Translations under genes and position numbers: made by a program
Notes under the pieces: model-generated
Database searches by the model: none
What the model was told of the DNA's origin: nothing
What the model saw: only the letters and a program-made list of their open reading frames with translations
Part shown: in pieces, positions 28,505 through 39,263 of the stretch
Position numbering within the stretch: position 1 is the stretch's first letter
Layout of the letters: each line of letters begins with the position of its first letter
Assembly: GCF_014645315.1 (NCBI RefSeq)
Contig: NZ_BMLQ01000001.1
Coordinates: forward strand, 305,665 to 369,664
Origin: Citricoccus zhacaiensis
GTDB taxonomy: Bacteria > Actinomycetota > Actinomycetes > Actinomycetales > Micrococcaceae
Length of the DNA stretch: 64,000 nt
Reading direction: 5' to 3'

Positions 28505-29098
28505 CTAGTCGTCGTCCGGGGCGAAAGCATCCGCCTCGTCCTCAAGACCACCGAGGACGTCCTTGACGATGCCCAGGGCCATGCCGGGCGGGTATCCCTT
28601 GCGGGCGAGCATGGCAGCCAGGCGCCGGACGGTCTTGTCCCGCTCGGCCCGGTCCTCGGCCGACTCCCCGGACGGGAGCGGGCGCCCGCGGATCTTGCGC
28701 TGGACGAGTTCAACGGCGGCCTCCCGTTCAGCCTCCTCGCTGATAGTCTCGAGGGCCTGTTCGGCGGCTTCTCCGGAGACGCCCTTCTGCTGGAGCTCCC
28801 GGCGCAGGGCACCGCGGGCGAGACCTTTGGAGCGTTGGCGGGTGCGGACGAAGTTCTCCGCATAGGCGGTGTCATCCACGAGACGGACGTCCTCGAGGCG
28901 GTCCAGCACGGCGGCGGCCACGTCCTCAGGGACATCCCGCTCGGCGAGTTTCTCCTCCAGCTGCTTCCGCGACTTGGGCGAGGCGGTGAGCTGGCGCAGC
29001 ACGATGGTCCGCGCCACCTCCGCGGCGGCCGGCTCCGGATCGTCCGCGAGGTGCTCGGGGACGTCCGGTACCGCGCGGAGGTGGCGACGTGTCATCAC
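28505..29098 (-). CDS. recX: Regulatory protein RecX
   Basis: Inhibitor of RecA filament growth and ATPase, 197 residues. Three-helix repeats appear as [48 protein letters not shown] (split) and [17 protein letters not shown], then [27 protein letters not shown]. Start ATG 29098 overlaps the recA stop by 4 nt, so the two are translationally coupled. N-terminal 25 residues and the acidic C-terminal tail are extra. Confidence 0.95.
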   Translation of the reverse strand: MMTRRHLRAVPDVPEHLADDPEPAAAEVARTIVLRQLTASPKSRKQLEEKLAERDVPEDVAAAVLDRLEDVRLVDDTAYAENFVRTRQRSKGLARGALRRELQQKGVSGEAAEQALETISEEAEREAAVELVQRKIRGRPLPSGESAEDRAERDKTVRRLAAMLARKGYPPGMALGIVKDVLGGLEDEADAFAPDDD

Positions 29099-30156
29099 GC
29101 CGGGGACTGCCCCGAGACGGCACGCAGCTGCGGCTCACCCTCGGCCTCGTCCTCAGGAACCACGCCGATGCCGAGCTTCTCCAGGATGCGGGTCTCGATC
29201 TCGTCGGCGAGATCCGGGTTGTCCTTGAGGAAGCGGCGGGCGTTCTCCTTGCCCTGGCCCAACTGGTCACCGTCGTAGGTGTACCAGGCGCCGGACTTCT
29301 TGACGATGCCCTCGTCCACGCCCATGTCGATCAGGGCCCCCTGGCGGGAGATCCCCTCGCCGTAGATGATGTCGAACTCGGCCTGCTTGAAGGGCGGGGC
29401 CATCTTGTTCTTGACGATCTTGGCGCGGGTGCGGTTGCCGACGGGGTTGCCACCCTCCTTGAGGGTCTCGATGCGGCGGACGTCGATGCGGACCGAGGCA
29501 TAGAACTTCAGGGCCTTGCCGCCGGTGGTGGTCTCGGGGCTGCCGAAGAACACGCCGATCTTCTCACGCAGCTGGTTGATGAAGATGGCGGTCGTCTTGG
29601 TCTGGGCCAGGCGGCCGGTGATCTTACGCAGCGCCTGGGACATCAGCCGCGCCTGCAGGCCCACGTGGCTGTCACCCATCTCGCCCTCGATCTCGGCGCG
29701 GGGCACCAGGGCCGCCACGGAGTCAATGACGACGATGTCCAGTGAACCGGAGCCCACCAGCATGTCCATGATCTCGAGGGCCTGCTCGCCCGTGTCCGGC
29801 TGCGAGACCAACAGGGCGTCCGTGTCCACGCCGAGCTTCTTGGCGTACTCCGGGTCCAGGGCGTGCTCGGCGTCGATGAAGGCGGCGATGCCACCGTTGC
29901 GCTGGGCGTTGGCCACCGCGTGCAAGGCGACCGTGGTCTTGCCGGAGGATTCCGGACCGTAGATCTCCACCACGCGGCCGCGCGGCAGGCCGCCGATGCC
30001 CAGGGCGACGTCCAAGCCCACAGAGCCGGTGGGGATGACCTGCATCGGAGCGCGGACCTCGTCACCCAGGCGCATCACCGAGCCCTTGCCGTACTGCTTG
30101 TCGATCTGGGCCAGTGCGGCTTCCAGAGCCTTGTCGCGGTCAGTGGCTGACGCCAT
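29095..30156 (-). CDS. recA: RecA recombinase
   Basis: DNA strand-exchange ATPase and LexA co-protease, 353 residues, no intein. Walker A GPESSGKT at 67-74, Walker [14 protein letters not shown], loop L1 [18 protein letters not shown] and loop L2 [20 protein letters not shown] are all present; the C-terminal tail is acidic ([11 protein letters not shown]). Coupled to recX. Upstream SOS box at 30323-30338 points to damage induction. Confidence 0.98.
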   Translation of the reverse strand: MASATDRDKALEAALAQIDKQYGKGSVMRLGDEVRAPMQVIPTGSVGLDVALGIGGLPRGRVVEIYGPESSGKTTVALHAVANAQRNGGIAAFIDAEHALDPEYAKKLGVDTDALLVSQPDTGEQALEIMDMLVGSGSLDIVVIDSVAALVPRAEIEGEMGDSHVGLQARLMSQALRKITGRLAQTKTTAIFINQLREKIGVFFGSPETTTGGKALKFYASVRIDVRRIETLKEGGNPVGNRTRAKIVKNKMAPPFKQAEFDIIYGEGISRQGALIDMGVDEGIVKKSGAWYTYDGDQLGQGKENARRFLKDNPDLADEIETRILEKLGIGVVPEDEAEGEPQLRAVSGQSPA

Positions 30157-30322
30157 GATTCACCCCTACGTGTGCTGGTGGCGGGCGGCCTTCGAGCCGT
30201 TCCCCTGTACTGATGACGAACCTAGTGGATCGCCCGGACGGGTTAGCGGAACGCCGCTGGTGCTGTGGATGACATGCCCGGGCCGTCCCCGGTTCATGTC
30301 CTGTGGAGGAGCTTACCGCTGT

Positions 30323-30338
30323 TCGAAGATGTTTTCGA
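30323..30338. promoter_or_regulatory. SOS box upstream of recA
   Basis: TCGAAGATGTTTTCGA sits in the perfect palindromic frame TTCGAA-N6-TTCGAA (30322-30339). The outer halves match the actinobacterial LexA consensus; the inner C/G pair is replaced. About 167 bp upstream of the recA start codon, within a 232-bp non-coding stretch between DUF3046 and recA that shows no other gene. Confidence 0.65.
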
Positions 30339-30388
30339 AGAGCCGGGCTCCGGCGTGTCCTCGGAGCCGTCCGGCCTCCGCCCCGGAA

Positions 30389-30619
30389 TCAGTCCTGGGC
30401 GCGGTCCCGCACCGGGAGGTCACGGCCGAGGCGGCGCCCTTCGGGGACGCCCTGGAGGTCGCAGACGTCGAGCCACACGCGCCGCGGGTCCACGCCGGCG
30501 TCGAGGGCCTGGTCTGCGGTCTCCAGGAGGGAGGGCAGCACGAGGGTCGCGGCGATAACGCCGGCGTTGCCGGGTCCGAACTCGTCGTCCATCAACCGGC
30601 GGAACTCACTGTGCTTCAT
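30389..30619 (-). CDS. DUF3046 domain-containing protein
   Basis: A 76-residue cytoplasmic protein starting MKHSEFRRLMDDEFGPGNAG and continuing with LVLPSLLETADQALDAGVDPRRVWLDVCD. It belongs to the DUF3046 family, which is almost always found just upstream of recA in actinobacteria but has no known function. ATG 30619 has a GGAAAGG SD and a few residues upstream in the same frame are ignored for that reason. Confidence 0.88.
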   Translation of the reverse strand: MKHSEFRRLMDDEFGPGNAGVIAATLVLPSLLETADQALDAGVDPRRVWLDVCDLQGVPEGRRLGRDLPVRDRAQD

Positions 30620-30694
30620 CTCTGGACCTTTCCGTCCCCTCACGGCAGCAGGACCGCAGTCCCGAGGGTCTGCGGTCCTGCGCTGCGGTCTTGG

Positions 30695-31051
30695 TCAGTG
30701 GCTGCCGGCGAGCTGGCCGAAGTCGTCCGGGACCTCGTCCGGGATACGGGCACCGAACTCCTCGGGGGCGAAGCCGCTCTCGAGGTCCACGGGGACGGTG
30801 TCCGGGATGTGCACTCCCTCTTGGAGGGCGATGCGGTCCGAGACCTCGCGCAGCATCAGGGACATGGGGACGTTCAGGGCGCTGCAGATGGAGGACAACA
30901 GCTCCGAGGATGCTTCCTTCTGTCCGCGCTCGACCTCGGACAGGTAGCCGAGGGAGACTCGCGCATGGTGGGAGACCTCGCGGAGCGTGCGGCGCTGGCG
31001 CTGGCGGACGTCACGCAGGACGTCTCCGATTTCCTGGCGAAGGACGGGCAC
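30695..31051 (-). CDS. clgR: XRE family regulator of the ClgR type
   Basis: HTH regulator of 118 residues; ClgR activates clp protease and stress genes in actinobacteria and is itself Clp-degraded. [41 protein letters not shown] and [17 protein letters not shown] are nearly canonical for the family. I prefer GTG at 31051 because an SD, AAGGAG, precedes it by 6 nt and the canonical ClgR N-terminus starts here. An ATG at 31147 would add 32 residues ([18 protein letters not shown]). C-terminal residues likely include the Clp degron region. Confidence 0.8.
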   Translation of the reverse strand: MPVLRQEIGDVLRDVRQRQRRTLREVSHHARVSLGYLSEVERGQKEASSELLSSICSALNVPMSLMLREVSDRIALQEGVHIPDTVPVDLESGFAPEEFGARIPDEVPDDFGQLAGSH

Positions 31052-31366
31052 GGCGTGCTCCTTGGTCTCGAGGGAGTCGGTGGGGACGTTTTCACCGGTC
31101 TCCAGCCAACGGGTGATGCCGTTGACGGTTACCGGATGCTTCATCATGTCTACTGTCTTCTCCTGAGTGGGTCCTGGGAGTGGCCGGTCAGGCCAACTGG
31201 TGGGTACAACGGTGACCAGGCCGGTTTTTGTTCCCGTTGCGGCCGCCCCTCCTCTGGATTCCCAGCCGATTCCCAGCTGACGGCGCGGCGTGGTCCCAGC
31301 CTACCGACAACCCCGGACCCGGAGGCAAGCGTGCCAACGCATCCGAACACTTCCGTGACGCAATTG
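31052..31366. other. Non-coding spacer between cinA-like gene and clgR
   Basis: 315 bp (219 bp if clgR starts at 31147). No gene is visible apart from the possible clgR extension. It contains a two-copy 11-bp direct repeat (31257-31278) and should hold the clgR promoter. I could not find a convincing ClgR box. Confidence 0.5.
31257..31278. repeat. Two tandem 11-bp copies upstream of clgR
   Basis: GATTCCCAGCC (31257-31267) is followed directly by GATTCCCAGCT (31268-31278), one mismatch. It lies 110-227 bp upstream of the two possible clgR starts. Function unknown. Confidence 0.55.
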
Positions 31367-31906
31367 TCATGCCGATCGGGTCAGACGCGCCTGCACCATC
31401 TGCAGCGCCCGGCGGACGGTGGTCCGCCGGATCGCCTCCCGGCCGCCGTCGAGGTGCAGCAGCACGGCTTCCGGCTCCGCGTGGCCGGGCAGCCCGGCCA
31501 GCCCCACGTAGACCGTGCCCACCGGCTTCCCCTGGTGCGCCTCCGGCCCAGCCACGCCGGTTGTGGAGATCCCGACGTCGGCCCCCGTCACGCGGCGGGC
31601 GCCCTCGGCCATCTGCCGGGCCACCTCGGCGTCCACCGCGCCGGCCCGGGCCAGCAGGCCCGGGTCCACGCCGAGCTGCCGCTCCTTGACGTGGTTCTGG
31701 TAGGCCACCACGCCGCCCTGCAGCGTCCCGGAGGCTCCGGGCACCTCGGCCAGGGTGGCGGCCAGCAGTCCGGCGGTCAGGGATTCCGCGGTGGCGACCG
31801 TCAGGCCGTGGCGGATCAACAGTTGCACGACGGCGCCCGGCAGGTTCTCCGCATCGGCCAGTTCGGCCGGTTCCACCGGCTCTTCCGGTTCCACCCGGTC
31901 AATCAC
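31367..31906 (-). CDS. CinA-family protein (nicotinamide-nucleotide amidohydrolase domain)
   Basis: Stand-alone C-terminal CinA (PncC) domain of 179 residues, which in the family deamidates NMN to NaMN. TVATAESLTAGLLAATLAEVPGAS contains the catalytic Ser region; GVVAYQNHVKERQLGVD and GISTTGVAGPEAHQGKPVGTVYVGLAG are signature segments. The N-terminal COG1058 domain of full CinA is absent, which is usual in actinobacteria. GTG start overlaps the pgsA stop by 8 nt. Confidence 0.9.
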   Translation of the reverse strand: MIDRVEPEEPVEPAELADAENLPGAVVQLLIRHGLTVATAESLTAGLLAATLAEVPGASGTLQGGVVAYQNHVKERQLGVDPGLLARAGAVDAEVARQMAEGARRVTGADVGISTTGVAGPEAHQGKPVGTVYVGLAGLPGHAEPEAVLLHLDGGREAIRRTTVRRALQMVQARLTRSA

Positions 31907-32492
31907 GGCTGGCCCCGCCGGCGAGGGAGTCCCGACGCAGCTGCAGGCCCTTGAGGACGTAGTCGGCGCCGGTGATGAGGGTGACCACGAGGGCGGCGGC
32001 CATCAGGGTCCAGCCGGCCCACAGCCACCAGTCCCCCAGTACCGCGCCCAGGGGGGCCAACAGCCACAGCAGGGCCGCGGCCTGGAGCACGGTCTTGAGC
32101 TTGCCGCCCCTGGAGGCCGGCATGACGCCGTACTTCAGCACCATCAATCGCATCACCGTGATGCCCCATTCACGGACGAGGATCAACACGGTCACCCACC
32201 ACCAGAGCTCGCCCAGCAGGGAGAGCACGATGAAGGCGGAGCCGGTCAGGAGCTTGTCCGCGATGGGATCGGCGATCTTGCCGAAACTGGTGACCAGGCC
32301 CCGGGACCGGGCGATGTCGCCATCCAGCTTGTCGGTGTAGATGGCCACGGCGAACAGGGCGAAGGCCACCCAGCGCAGGGCCATCGAGTCCTCGCCCGAG
32401 GGCCCTCCGGCCACGAGCATCCAGATGAAGAACGGGACCATGACGATCCTGACGGCCGTCAGGAGGTTGGGCAGGTTCCAGTTCTCACTCAT
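31899..32492 (-). CDS. pgsA: CDP-diacylglycerol--glycerol-3-phosphate 3-phosphatidyltransferase
   Basis: Membrane enzyme of 197 residues that makes phosphatidylglycerol phosphate. The CDP-alcohol motif D-x2-DG-x2-AR-x8-G-x3-D-x3-D is complete (D54, D57, G58, A61, R62, G71, D75, D79). About six hydrophobic segments. Near-canonical neighbours ftsK upstream (18 bp gap, with a palindrome) and cinA downstream. Some actinobacterial homologues make phosphatidylinositol phosphate; the order ftsK-pgsA-cinA favours PgsA. Confidence 0.92.
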   Translation of the reverse strand: MSENWNLPNLLTAVRIVMVPFFIWMLVAGGPSGEDSMALRWVAFALFAVAIYTDKLDGDIARSRGLVTSFGKIADPIADKLLTGSAFIVLSLLGELWWWVTVLILVREWGITVMRLMVLKYGVMPASRGGKLKTVLQAAALLWLLAPLGAVLGDWWLWAGWTLMAAALVVTLITGADYVLKGLQLRRDSLAGGASRD

Positions 32493-32507
32493 GCGTGCAG
32501 TCTACGG

Positions 32508-32527
32508 ATCTCACCGGCCGGTGAGAT
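32508..32527 (-). terminator. 20-bp perfect palindrome at the ftsK/pgsA junction
   Basis: ATCTCACCGG is followed directly by its reverse complement, giving an RNA hairpin with an 8-bp stem and GGCC loop. It overlaps the last codons and stop of ftsK and lies 16 bp before the pgsA start. It may terminate or attenuate between the two genes, or it may be a protein site. Confidence 0.5.
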
Positions 32528-35500
32528 GCCACGCGTCCTCGGAACCCTCGCCGTCCTCGCCACCGTCGTCGTCGTACCAGTCGTCCGCCGTGGGACGGGA
32601 GGCGAGGTCATCCGCCACCAGGTCACGCCCGTAGTCAGGGTCCGACCGGTCGGAGACCTCCGCCGGCAGGGACCCGCGCACCAGTTCCTGGTCCGAGGGG
32701 GCCTGGCCGGAACGCTGGGGCATCTCCGGATATGCCGCGCCCGGCTGACCGGAGCCGCCCGTGCTGCCCGAACCGCTGACGTGATCGTCACTGCCGAAGC
32801 CGTCCGAGGCGCCAGTGGCGTCGGCCCGGTCCGCGTGCACCACGTCCTCGGCGTAGGCCTCCGGCGCGTCCTCGCTTGGGGCCGCTGCCGGCGGGCCGTC
32901 ACCGCGGATGGTGGCCAGCAGGTCGGCCAGGTCATCGGGCTTGACCAGCACGTCGCGGGCCTTGGAGCCCTCCGAGGGGCCGACGACGCCGCGGGACTCC
33001 ATCAGGTCCATGAGCCGGCCGGCCTTCGCGAAGCCGACGCGCAGCTTGCGCTGCAGCATGGAGGTGGAGCCGAACTGCGTGGTGACCACGAGCTCAGTCG
33101 CCTGCAGCAGCAGGTCCATGTCGTCACCGATGTCCTCGTCGATGACCTTCTCGGTCTTCTCCGGGACCACATCCTGGCGGTACTGCGCGGTCATCTGGGT
33201 CTTGACGTGCTCCACGACCGCGTGGATCTCGGACTCGTTGACCCAGGCCCCCTGGACGCGCATCGGCTTGGACTTGCCCATCGGCAGGAACAGGGCGTCA
33301 CCCTGGCCGAGCAGCTTCTCGGCACCGGGCTGGTCCAGGACCACGCGGGAGTCCGTGACGGATGAGGTGGCGAAGGCCATGCGCGAGGGCACGTTGGCCT
33401 TGATGAGGCCGGTGACCACGTCCACCGAGGGTCGCTGGGTGGCCAGCACCAGGTGGATGCCGGCGGCACGGGCGAGCTGCGTGATGCGGACGATCGCGTC
33501 CTCGACATCCCGCGGGGCGACCATCATCAGGTCCGCGAGCTCGTCCACGATCACCAGCAGGTACGGGTAGGGCTTGAGCACGCGCTTGGAGTCCGGCGGG
33601 AGGTTGACCTTGCCGGCTCGGATCGCCTTGTTGAAGTCATCCACGTGCTTGTAGCCGAAGGCCGCCAGGTCGTCATAGCGCGTGTCCATCTCGCGCACCA
33701 CCCACTGCAGGGCCTCCGCGGCCTTCTTCGGGCTCGTGATGATCGGGGTGACCAGGTGCGGGACGCCCTCGTACGCGGTGAGCTCCACGCGCTTGGGGTC
33801 CACCATGACCATGCGGACCTCATCCGGCGTGGAACGCATGAGGATCGAGGTGATCATCGAGTTCACGAACGAGGACTTGCCGGCACCGGTGGCACCGGCC
33901 ACGAGCATGTGCGGCATCTTGGCGAGGTTGGCCATGACGAAGCCGCCCTCGACGTCCTTGCCGACGCCCATCACCATCGGGTGGTCGGTCTTGCGCGCGG
34001 CGTTGGAGCGCAGCACGTCGCCCAGGGCGACGACCTCCTTGTCCGCGTTCGGGATCTCGATGCCGATGGCGGACTTGCCCGGGATCGGCGAGAGGATGCG
34101 CACGTCCGAGGACGCCACGGCGTAGGAGATGTTCTTGGACAGCGCCGTGACCTTCTCCACCTTGGTGCCCGGCGCGAGCTCGATCTCATAGCGGGTGACC
34201 GTGGGGCCGCGGGAGAACCCGGTGACCTCGGCGTCGACCTTGAACTGCTCCAGGGTGGAGGTCAGGGCGGCCACCACGGCGTCATTGGCCTCGGTGCGAT
34301 CCTTGTGCGGCGGGCCGGCCGGCAGCAGGGCAGAGTCCGGCAGGGTGTAGGTGATGTCCCCGCCCAGGTGCAGCTGTTCGGAGCGTGCCGGCATGGGCGG
34401 CAGTTCAGCCGGTCGGGCCACCGGGGTCGCCTTCACGGCCGCTGCCGGTGCTGCCGCCGGCATCGCGGGCGGCACGGTGCCGATCGGTTCGGTCGCCGGC
34501 CCGGCGGGGGCATCGGGCCCGACGCCGGCCGCTTCCTTGACGCGGGCGATGGCCAGTTCCCCGGCGGTCGGACGCCGGACGCCCGGTGGCACGGCCGGCC
34601 CGGAGTGCCCGGAGGACTCGGCCTCGGCGGGGGTCGCCGCGGAGACTGAACCCTGCTGCGCACCGTGGGGCCCGTCAGGATCGGCATCGCCGATCACGGC
34701 GGTCTCATAGGCCTCCGTGGTGGTGACCGGATCACCGTTCTGGTCCAGGACCGCGGTCGGCTGTTCGTCGTCGCGCCCGAAGAGCCGGGTGCCCTTGCGC
34801 TTCTTCCTGCCCTGCTTGTTCTGCTGTTCCGGCTTGCCGGCGTGGTCGCGATCATGCTGCGTCAGGTAGGACTGATCGTGCTCGTCCTCTCCGTCCCGGT
34901 CGGCCCGGCTCTCTCGGGCACCGCGGGCGGCGCGGCTGGAGCGCTCGGAGGCCGCGCCGCCGTCGGGCTGGCCGGTGAGCCAGGCATAGGCGTCCCGGGT
35001 GCGCTGCGGGATCTGGCCCACCGGGGTGGCGGTGACGATCAGCAGCCCGAAGAGGACCAGGACGACCATCAGCGCCCACACGGGCCATGGCGTCAGCAGG
35101 GAGGCCAGCGGGGTGGTGGCGAGGTAGCCGACCAGGCCTCCCCCGGCCAGGAGGTTCTCGAAGGAATCGGCCACGGCGGGCAGGCCGGCCACGAGGTGGG
35201 CGATCCCGGCAGCGCCGACCAGCATGACCAGCAGGCCGATCGAGATGCGGCCGTTGTCCCGGTGCTCCTGGGGCGTGCGGAAGTACCGGACCGCGATGAT
35301 GAGCAGCACGGCCGGGAAGAGCAGGGCGGCCCAGCCGAGGGTGCCGGCGGCCACGTGGTGGACCACGGTGCCGTAGCCCGGGGTGCCGCGCAGGCCCCAC
35401 CATTCCACCGAGCCGATGATGAGGGCGAGCGCCACGAGGAAGAAACCGGTGCCGTCACGGCGGTCCTCGGGATCGATCTTGGCGTCGCGGCCGATCTTGC

Positions 35501-35729
35501 GCACGCCGGCGCCGATCGGCGTGGCCAGGGCCATCCAGAACCCGCGCGCCGCGCGCACGAACAGGTTGCCCGCCGGCTGCGGGGCGGGTTCGGGCGCGCT
35601 GCGGTTGCGCTGGGTGGAGCCGGACGGGCGCGCAGACGACTTCGCCGACTTCGGCTCCGCACCCTTGCGGGCGGTGGAGGTCGAGGACCGGCTGGACTGC
35701 GAACGCGTCGGGGAAGTACGGGTCGCCAT
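32511..35729 (-). CDS. ftsK: DNA translocase FtsK
   Basis: Chromosome translocase of 1072 residues at the division septum. A Ser/Arg-rich N-terminal tail (about 1-50) precedes four or five transmembrane helices (residues about 75-235), then a Pro/Ala/Asp-rich linker, the alpha/beta motor with Walker A GATGAGKSSF near residue 612 and Walker B LLVIVDELADLM, and a C-terminal gamma winged helix (about 880-945: LVVTTQFGSTSMLQRKLRVGFAKAGRLMDL, split) that reads KOPS. A further 130-residue acidic tail after gamma is unusual. ATG 35729 chosen as the first Met with homologous low-complexity start; no strong SD. Confidence 0.93.
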   Translation of the reverse strand: MATRTSPTRSQSSRSSTSTARKGAEPKSAKSSARPSGSTQRNRSAPEPAPQPAGNLFVRAARGFWMALATPIGAGVRKIGRDAKIDPEDRRDGTGFFLVALALIIGSVEWWGLRGTPGYGTVVHHVAAGTLGWAALLFPAVLLIIAVRYFRTPQEHRDNGRISIGLLVMLVGAAGIAHLVAGLPAVADSFENLLAGGGLVGYLATTPLASLLTPWPVWALMVVLVLFGLLIVTATPVGQIPQRTRDAYAWLTGQPDGGAASERSSRAARGARESRADRDGEDEHDQSYLTQHDRDHAGKPEQQNKQGRKKRKGTRLFGRDDEQPTAVLDQNGDPVTTTEAYETAVIGDADPDGPHGAQQGSVSAATPAEAESSGHSGPAVPPGVRRPTAGELAIARVKEAAGVGPDAPAGPATEPIGTVPPAMPAAAPAAAVKATPVARPAELPPMPARSEQLHLGGDITYTLPDSALLPAGPPHKDRTEANDAVVAALTSTLEQFKVDAEVTGFSRGPTVTRYEIELAPGTKVEKVTALSKNISYAVASSDVRILSPIPGKSAIGIEIPNADKEVVALGDVLRSNAARKTDHPMVMGVGKDVEGGFVMANLAKMPHMLVAGATGAGKSSFVNSMITSILMRSTPDEVRMVMVDPKRVELTAYEGVPHLVTPIITSPKKAAEALQWVVREMDTRYDDLAAFGYKHVDDFNKAIRAGKVNLPPDSKRVLKPYPYLLVIVDELADLMMVAPRDVEDAIVRITQLARAAGIHLVLATQRPSVDVVTGLIKANVPSRMAFATSSVTDSRVVLDQPGAEKLLGQGDALFLPMGKSKPMRVQGAWVNESEIHAVVEHVKTQMTAQYRQDVVPEKTEKVIDEDIGDDMDLLLQATELVVTTQFGSTSMLQRKLRVGFAKAGRLMDLMESRGVVGPSEGSKARDVLVKPDDLADLLATIRGDGPPAAAPSEDAPEAYAEDVVHADRADATGASDGFGSDDHVSGSGSTGGSGQPGAAYPEMPQRSGQAPSDQELVRGSLPAEVSDRSDPDYGRDLVADDLASRPTADDWYDDDGGEDGEGSEDAWHLTGR

Positions 35730-35868
35730 GCTACGTAGGGTACCGGCGTCCCCGTAGGCTGTCCGTGACCAACACAGGGGTTCTGGCCACGGTTCCGGCG
35801 ACGGTTCCGGCGGGACAGAGGGGTGCTCCCCCGGCCAGCGCGATGAGCAGGGAGACGGGGATGCGCCC

Positions 35869-36465
35869 ATGACGGCAGAGCAGCACGGAGTGGGAACGGC
35901 CGACGAGGCCACCGTCGGCGGTCGCCCGGACCACTCAGCAGAGCGCTCTCCAGACCGCACCCCGGGCCGTTACCTGGACGCCGGCGAGCGGCGCCGCGCC
36001 GTCCGGCTGACCCGCACCGTGCCGGCGGCGGCCATCGCCCTGGTGGTGGCCCTCTACGCCGCAGCCGCCGCGAGCGGCATGATGCCGCTGCAGTGGGTCT
36101 CGCACGTGGACGGTCGGGGGAACGCCCAGTACTCCGCGCATTGGCCCCTGGTGACCGCCGCGGTTGCCGCGGCTGCCGTCGCCTTCGTGGTCGGATGGCT
36201 CCTCGCCCGTGAACATGCGCAGGCCGGGCACTGGCACGATCTGGAGAAGGGGATCGTGGTGGCCGCCTACGGCACGGGGCATGGACTCCTGGGCGTGGTG
36301 ATCGCCAACATCGCCGCCTCCCTCGGCCGACCGGCGGCGACCGCGGGGCAGGAGCAGATGGGCCTGGCGCTGCTCGGCTTCGTGCTGGCCTTCATCGCCG
36401 CCGCCGTGGTGTACACCGCCACCCTGCCGAAGGCACGCGGGGACCGGTGGACGCCGCGGTACTGA
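35869..36465 (+). CDS. Hypothetical four-helix membrane protein
   Basis: A 198-residue protein with a hydrophilic first 45 residues and about four transmembrane helices (AAAIALVVALYAAAAASGM, PLVTAAVAAAAVAFVVGWLLA, GLLGVVIANIAASLG, LALLGFVLAFIAAAVVYTA). The motif MPLQWVSHVDGRGNAQY before helix 2 recalls DUF1648-type PxHW...G segments, but the match is weak. Divergent from ftsK, convergent with rnj. Function unknown. Confidence 0.7.
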   Translation: MTAEQHGVGTADEATVGGRPDHSAERSPDRTPGRYLDAGERRRAVRLTRTVPAAAIALVVALYAAAAASGMMPLQWVSHVDGRGNAQYSAHWPLVTAAVAAAAVAFVVGWLLAREHAQAGHWHDLEKGIVVAAYGTGHGLLGVVIANIAASLGRPAATAGQEQMGLALLGFVLAFIAAAVVYTATLPKARGDRWTPRY

Positions 36466-36501
36466 CCCGCGGCACCCGGTTGTACCGGCCGGTCCGGCGC
36501 C

Positions 36502-38187
<1,686 letters not shown>

Positions 38188-38202
38188 GGGGTTCGGTCCC
38201 TT

Positions 38203-39114
38203 CTAGAAGGTGAGTCCGGCCTCCGCGAGGTCGGCACGGATGATGGTCTTCTCGTCCTCGGTGGCCTCCACGAGCGGGAGGCGGACCACGGAGTTCGGCA
38301 GGATGCCCTGCCAGTTCAGGATCGTCTTGGCGGAGACCGCGCCCTGGATGTGGGTCATCACCGCCCGCTGGTACGGATCCAGCTCGAAGTGCAGTGCCTG
38401 GGCCGCCGCCAAGTCGCCGGCGAGCATGGCGTCCACCATCCGGCGGTACAGCCGCGTGGCCACGTGGGCCGTCACGGAGACCACGCCCACGGCACCCAGG
38501 GTCATGAGCGGCATCGTCAGGGAGTCCTCGCCCGAGTAGATGTCCAGGTCCGTGTTCGCCGCCACCAGGGTGGTGGACTGGAAGTCGCCCTTGGCATCCT
38601 TGAGGGCCACGATGTTCGGGTGCTCAGCCAGCGCGATGATGGTGTCCGGGTTGATCGGCATGACCGAGCGCCCCGGGATGTCGTAGAGCATGACCGGAAG
38701 GTCGGTGGCGGAGGCGATGGTCTCGAAGTGCGCCCGGATGCCCGCCTGGTTGGGCTTGTTGTAATAGGGCGTGACCAGCAGCAGGCCGTCGACTCCGGTC
38801 TTGGCGGCCAGCTGGGACAGGTGCACCGAGTGCCCCGTGTCATTCATGCCGGTGCCGGCGATGACCTTGGCGCGGCCCCCCACGGCCTCCACCACGGCCT
38901 CGAACATGGCCACGTTCTCCTCGTCCAGCAGGGTCGAGGTCTCCCCGGTGGTGCCCGTGATGACCAGCCCGTCGGCGCCCTCGTCCACGAGGTGGTTCGC
39001 CAGTTTCTGGGCCGAATCTAGGTCCAGGCCGCCGTCGGCCGTGAAGGGGGTGACCATGGCGGGGACAACGGTGCCGAAGGTGTTCGCGGAGCGCGCGGCA
39101 GGGGTCTCGATCAT
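38203..39114 (-). CDS. dapA: 4-hydroxy-tetrahydrodipicolinate synthase
   Basis: First committed enzyme of lysine/DAP synthesis (pyruvate plus aspartate semialdehyde), 303 residues. Schiff-base Lys K172 (IVALKDAKGD), Tyr Y144 (VMLYDIPGRS) and the TTGE motif at 55-58 are intact. ATG 39114 with GGAAG SD; a longer open frame runs upstream but is repeat-rich and not homologous. Operon with rnj. A four-copy 11-bp repeat lies 74-117 bp upstream. Confidence 0.96.
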   Translation of the reverse strand: MIETPAARSANTFGTVVPAMVTPFTADGGLDLDSAQKLANHLVDEGADGLVITGTTGETSTLLDEENVAMFEAVVEAVGGRAKVIAGTGMNDTGHSVHLSQLAAKTGVDGLLLVTPYYNKPNQAGIRAHFETIASATDLPVMLYDIPGRSVMPINPDTIIALAEHPNIVALKDAKGDFQSTTLVAANTDLDIYSGEDSLTMPLMTLGAVGVVSVTAHVATRLYRRMVDAMLAGDLAAAQALHFELDPYQRAVMTHIQGAVSAKTILNWQGILPNSVVRLPLVEATEDEKTIIRADLAEAGLTF

Positions 39115-39187
39115 AACTTCCAGCCTACCTGCGAGAATGGCCTGCGGCAGGTAGCCGGAGGTCGAGAGTCTGGGCTGACACGACGAA

Positions 39188-39231
39188 CGAACCAAGACCG
39201 AACCAAGAACGAACCAAGTACGAACCAGGAT
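39188..39231. repeat. Four phased 11-bp repeats upstream of dapA
   Basis: CGAACCAAGA starts at 39188, 39199, 39210 and 39221, exactly 11 bp apart (third copy ends in T, fourth reads CGAACCAGGA). It occupies the 149-bp divergent gap between dapA and the acyltransferase-like gene. An exact helical period suggests cooperative protein binding, though replication slippage is an alternative. Confidence 0.75.
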
Positions 39232-39263
39232 CGGATCGGGAACAAGGACAAGGAAGGGGCCCC

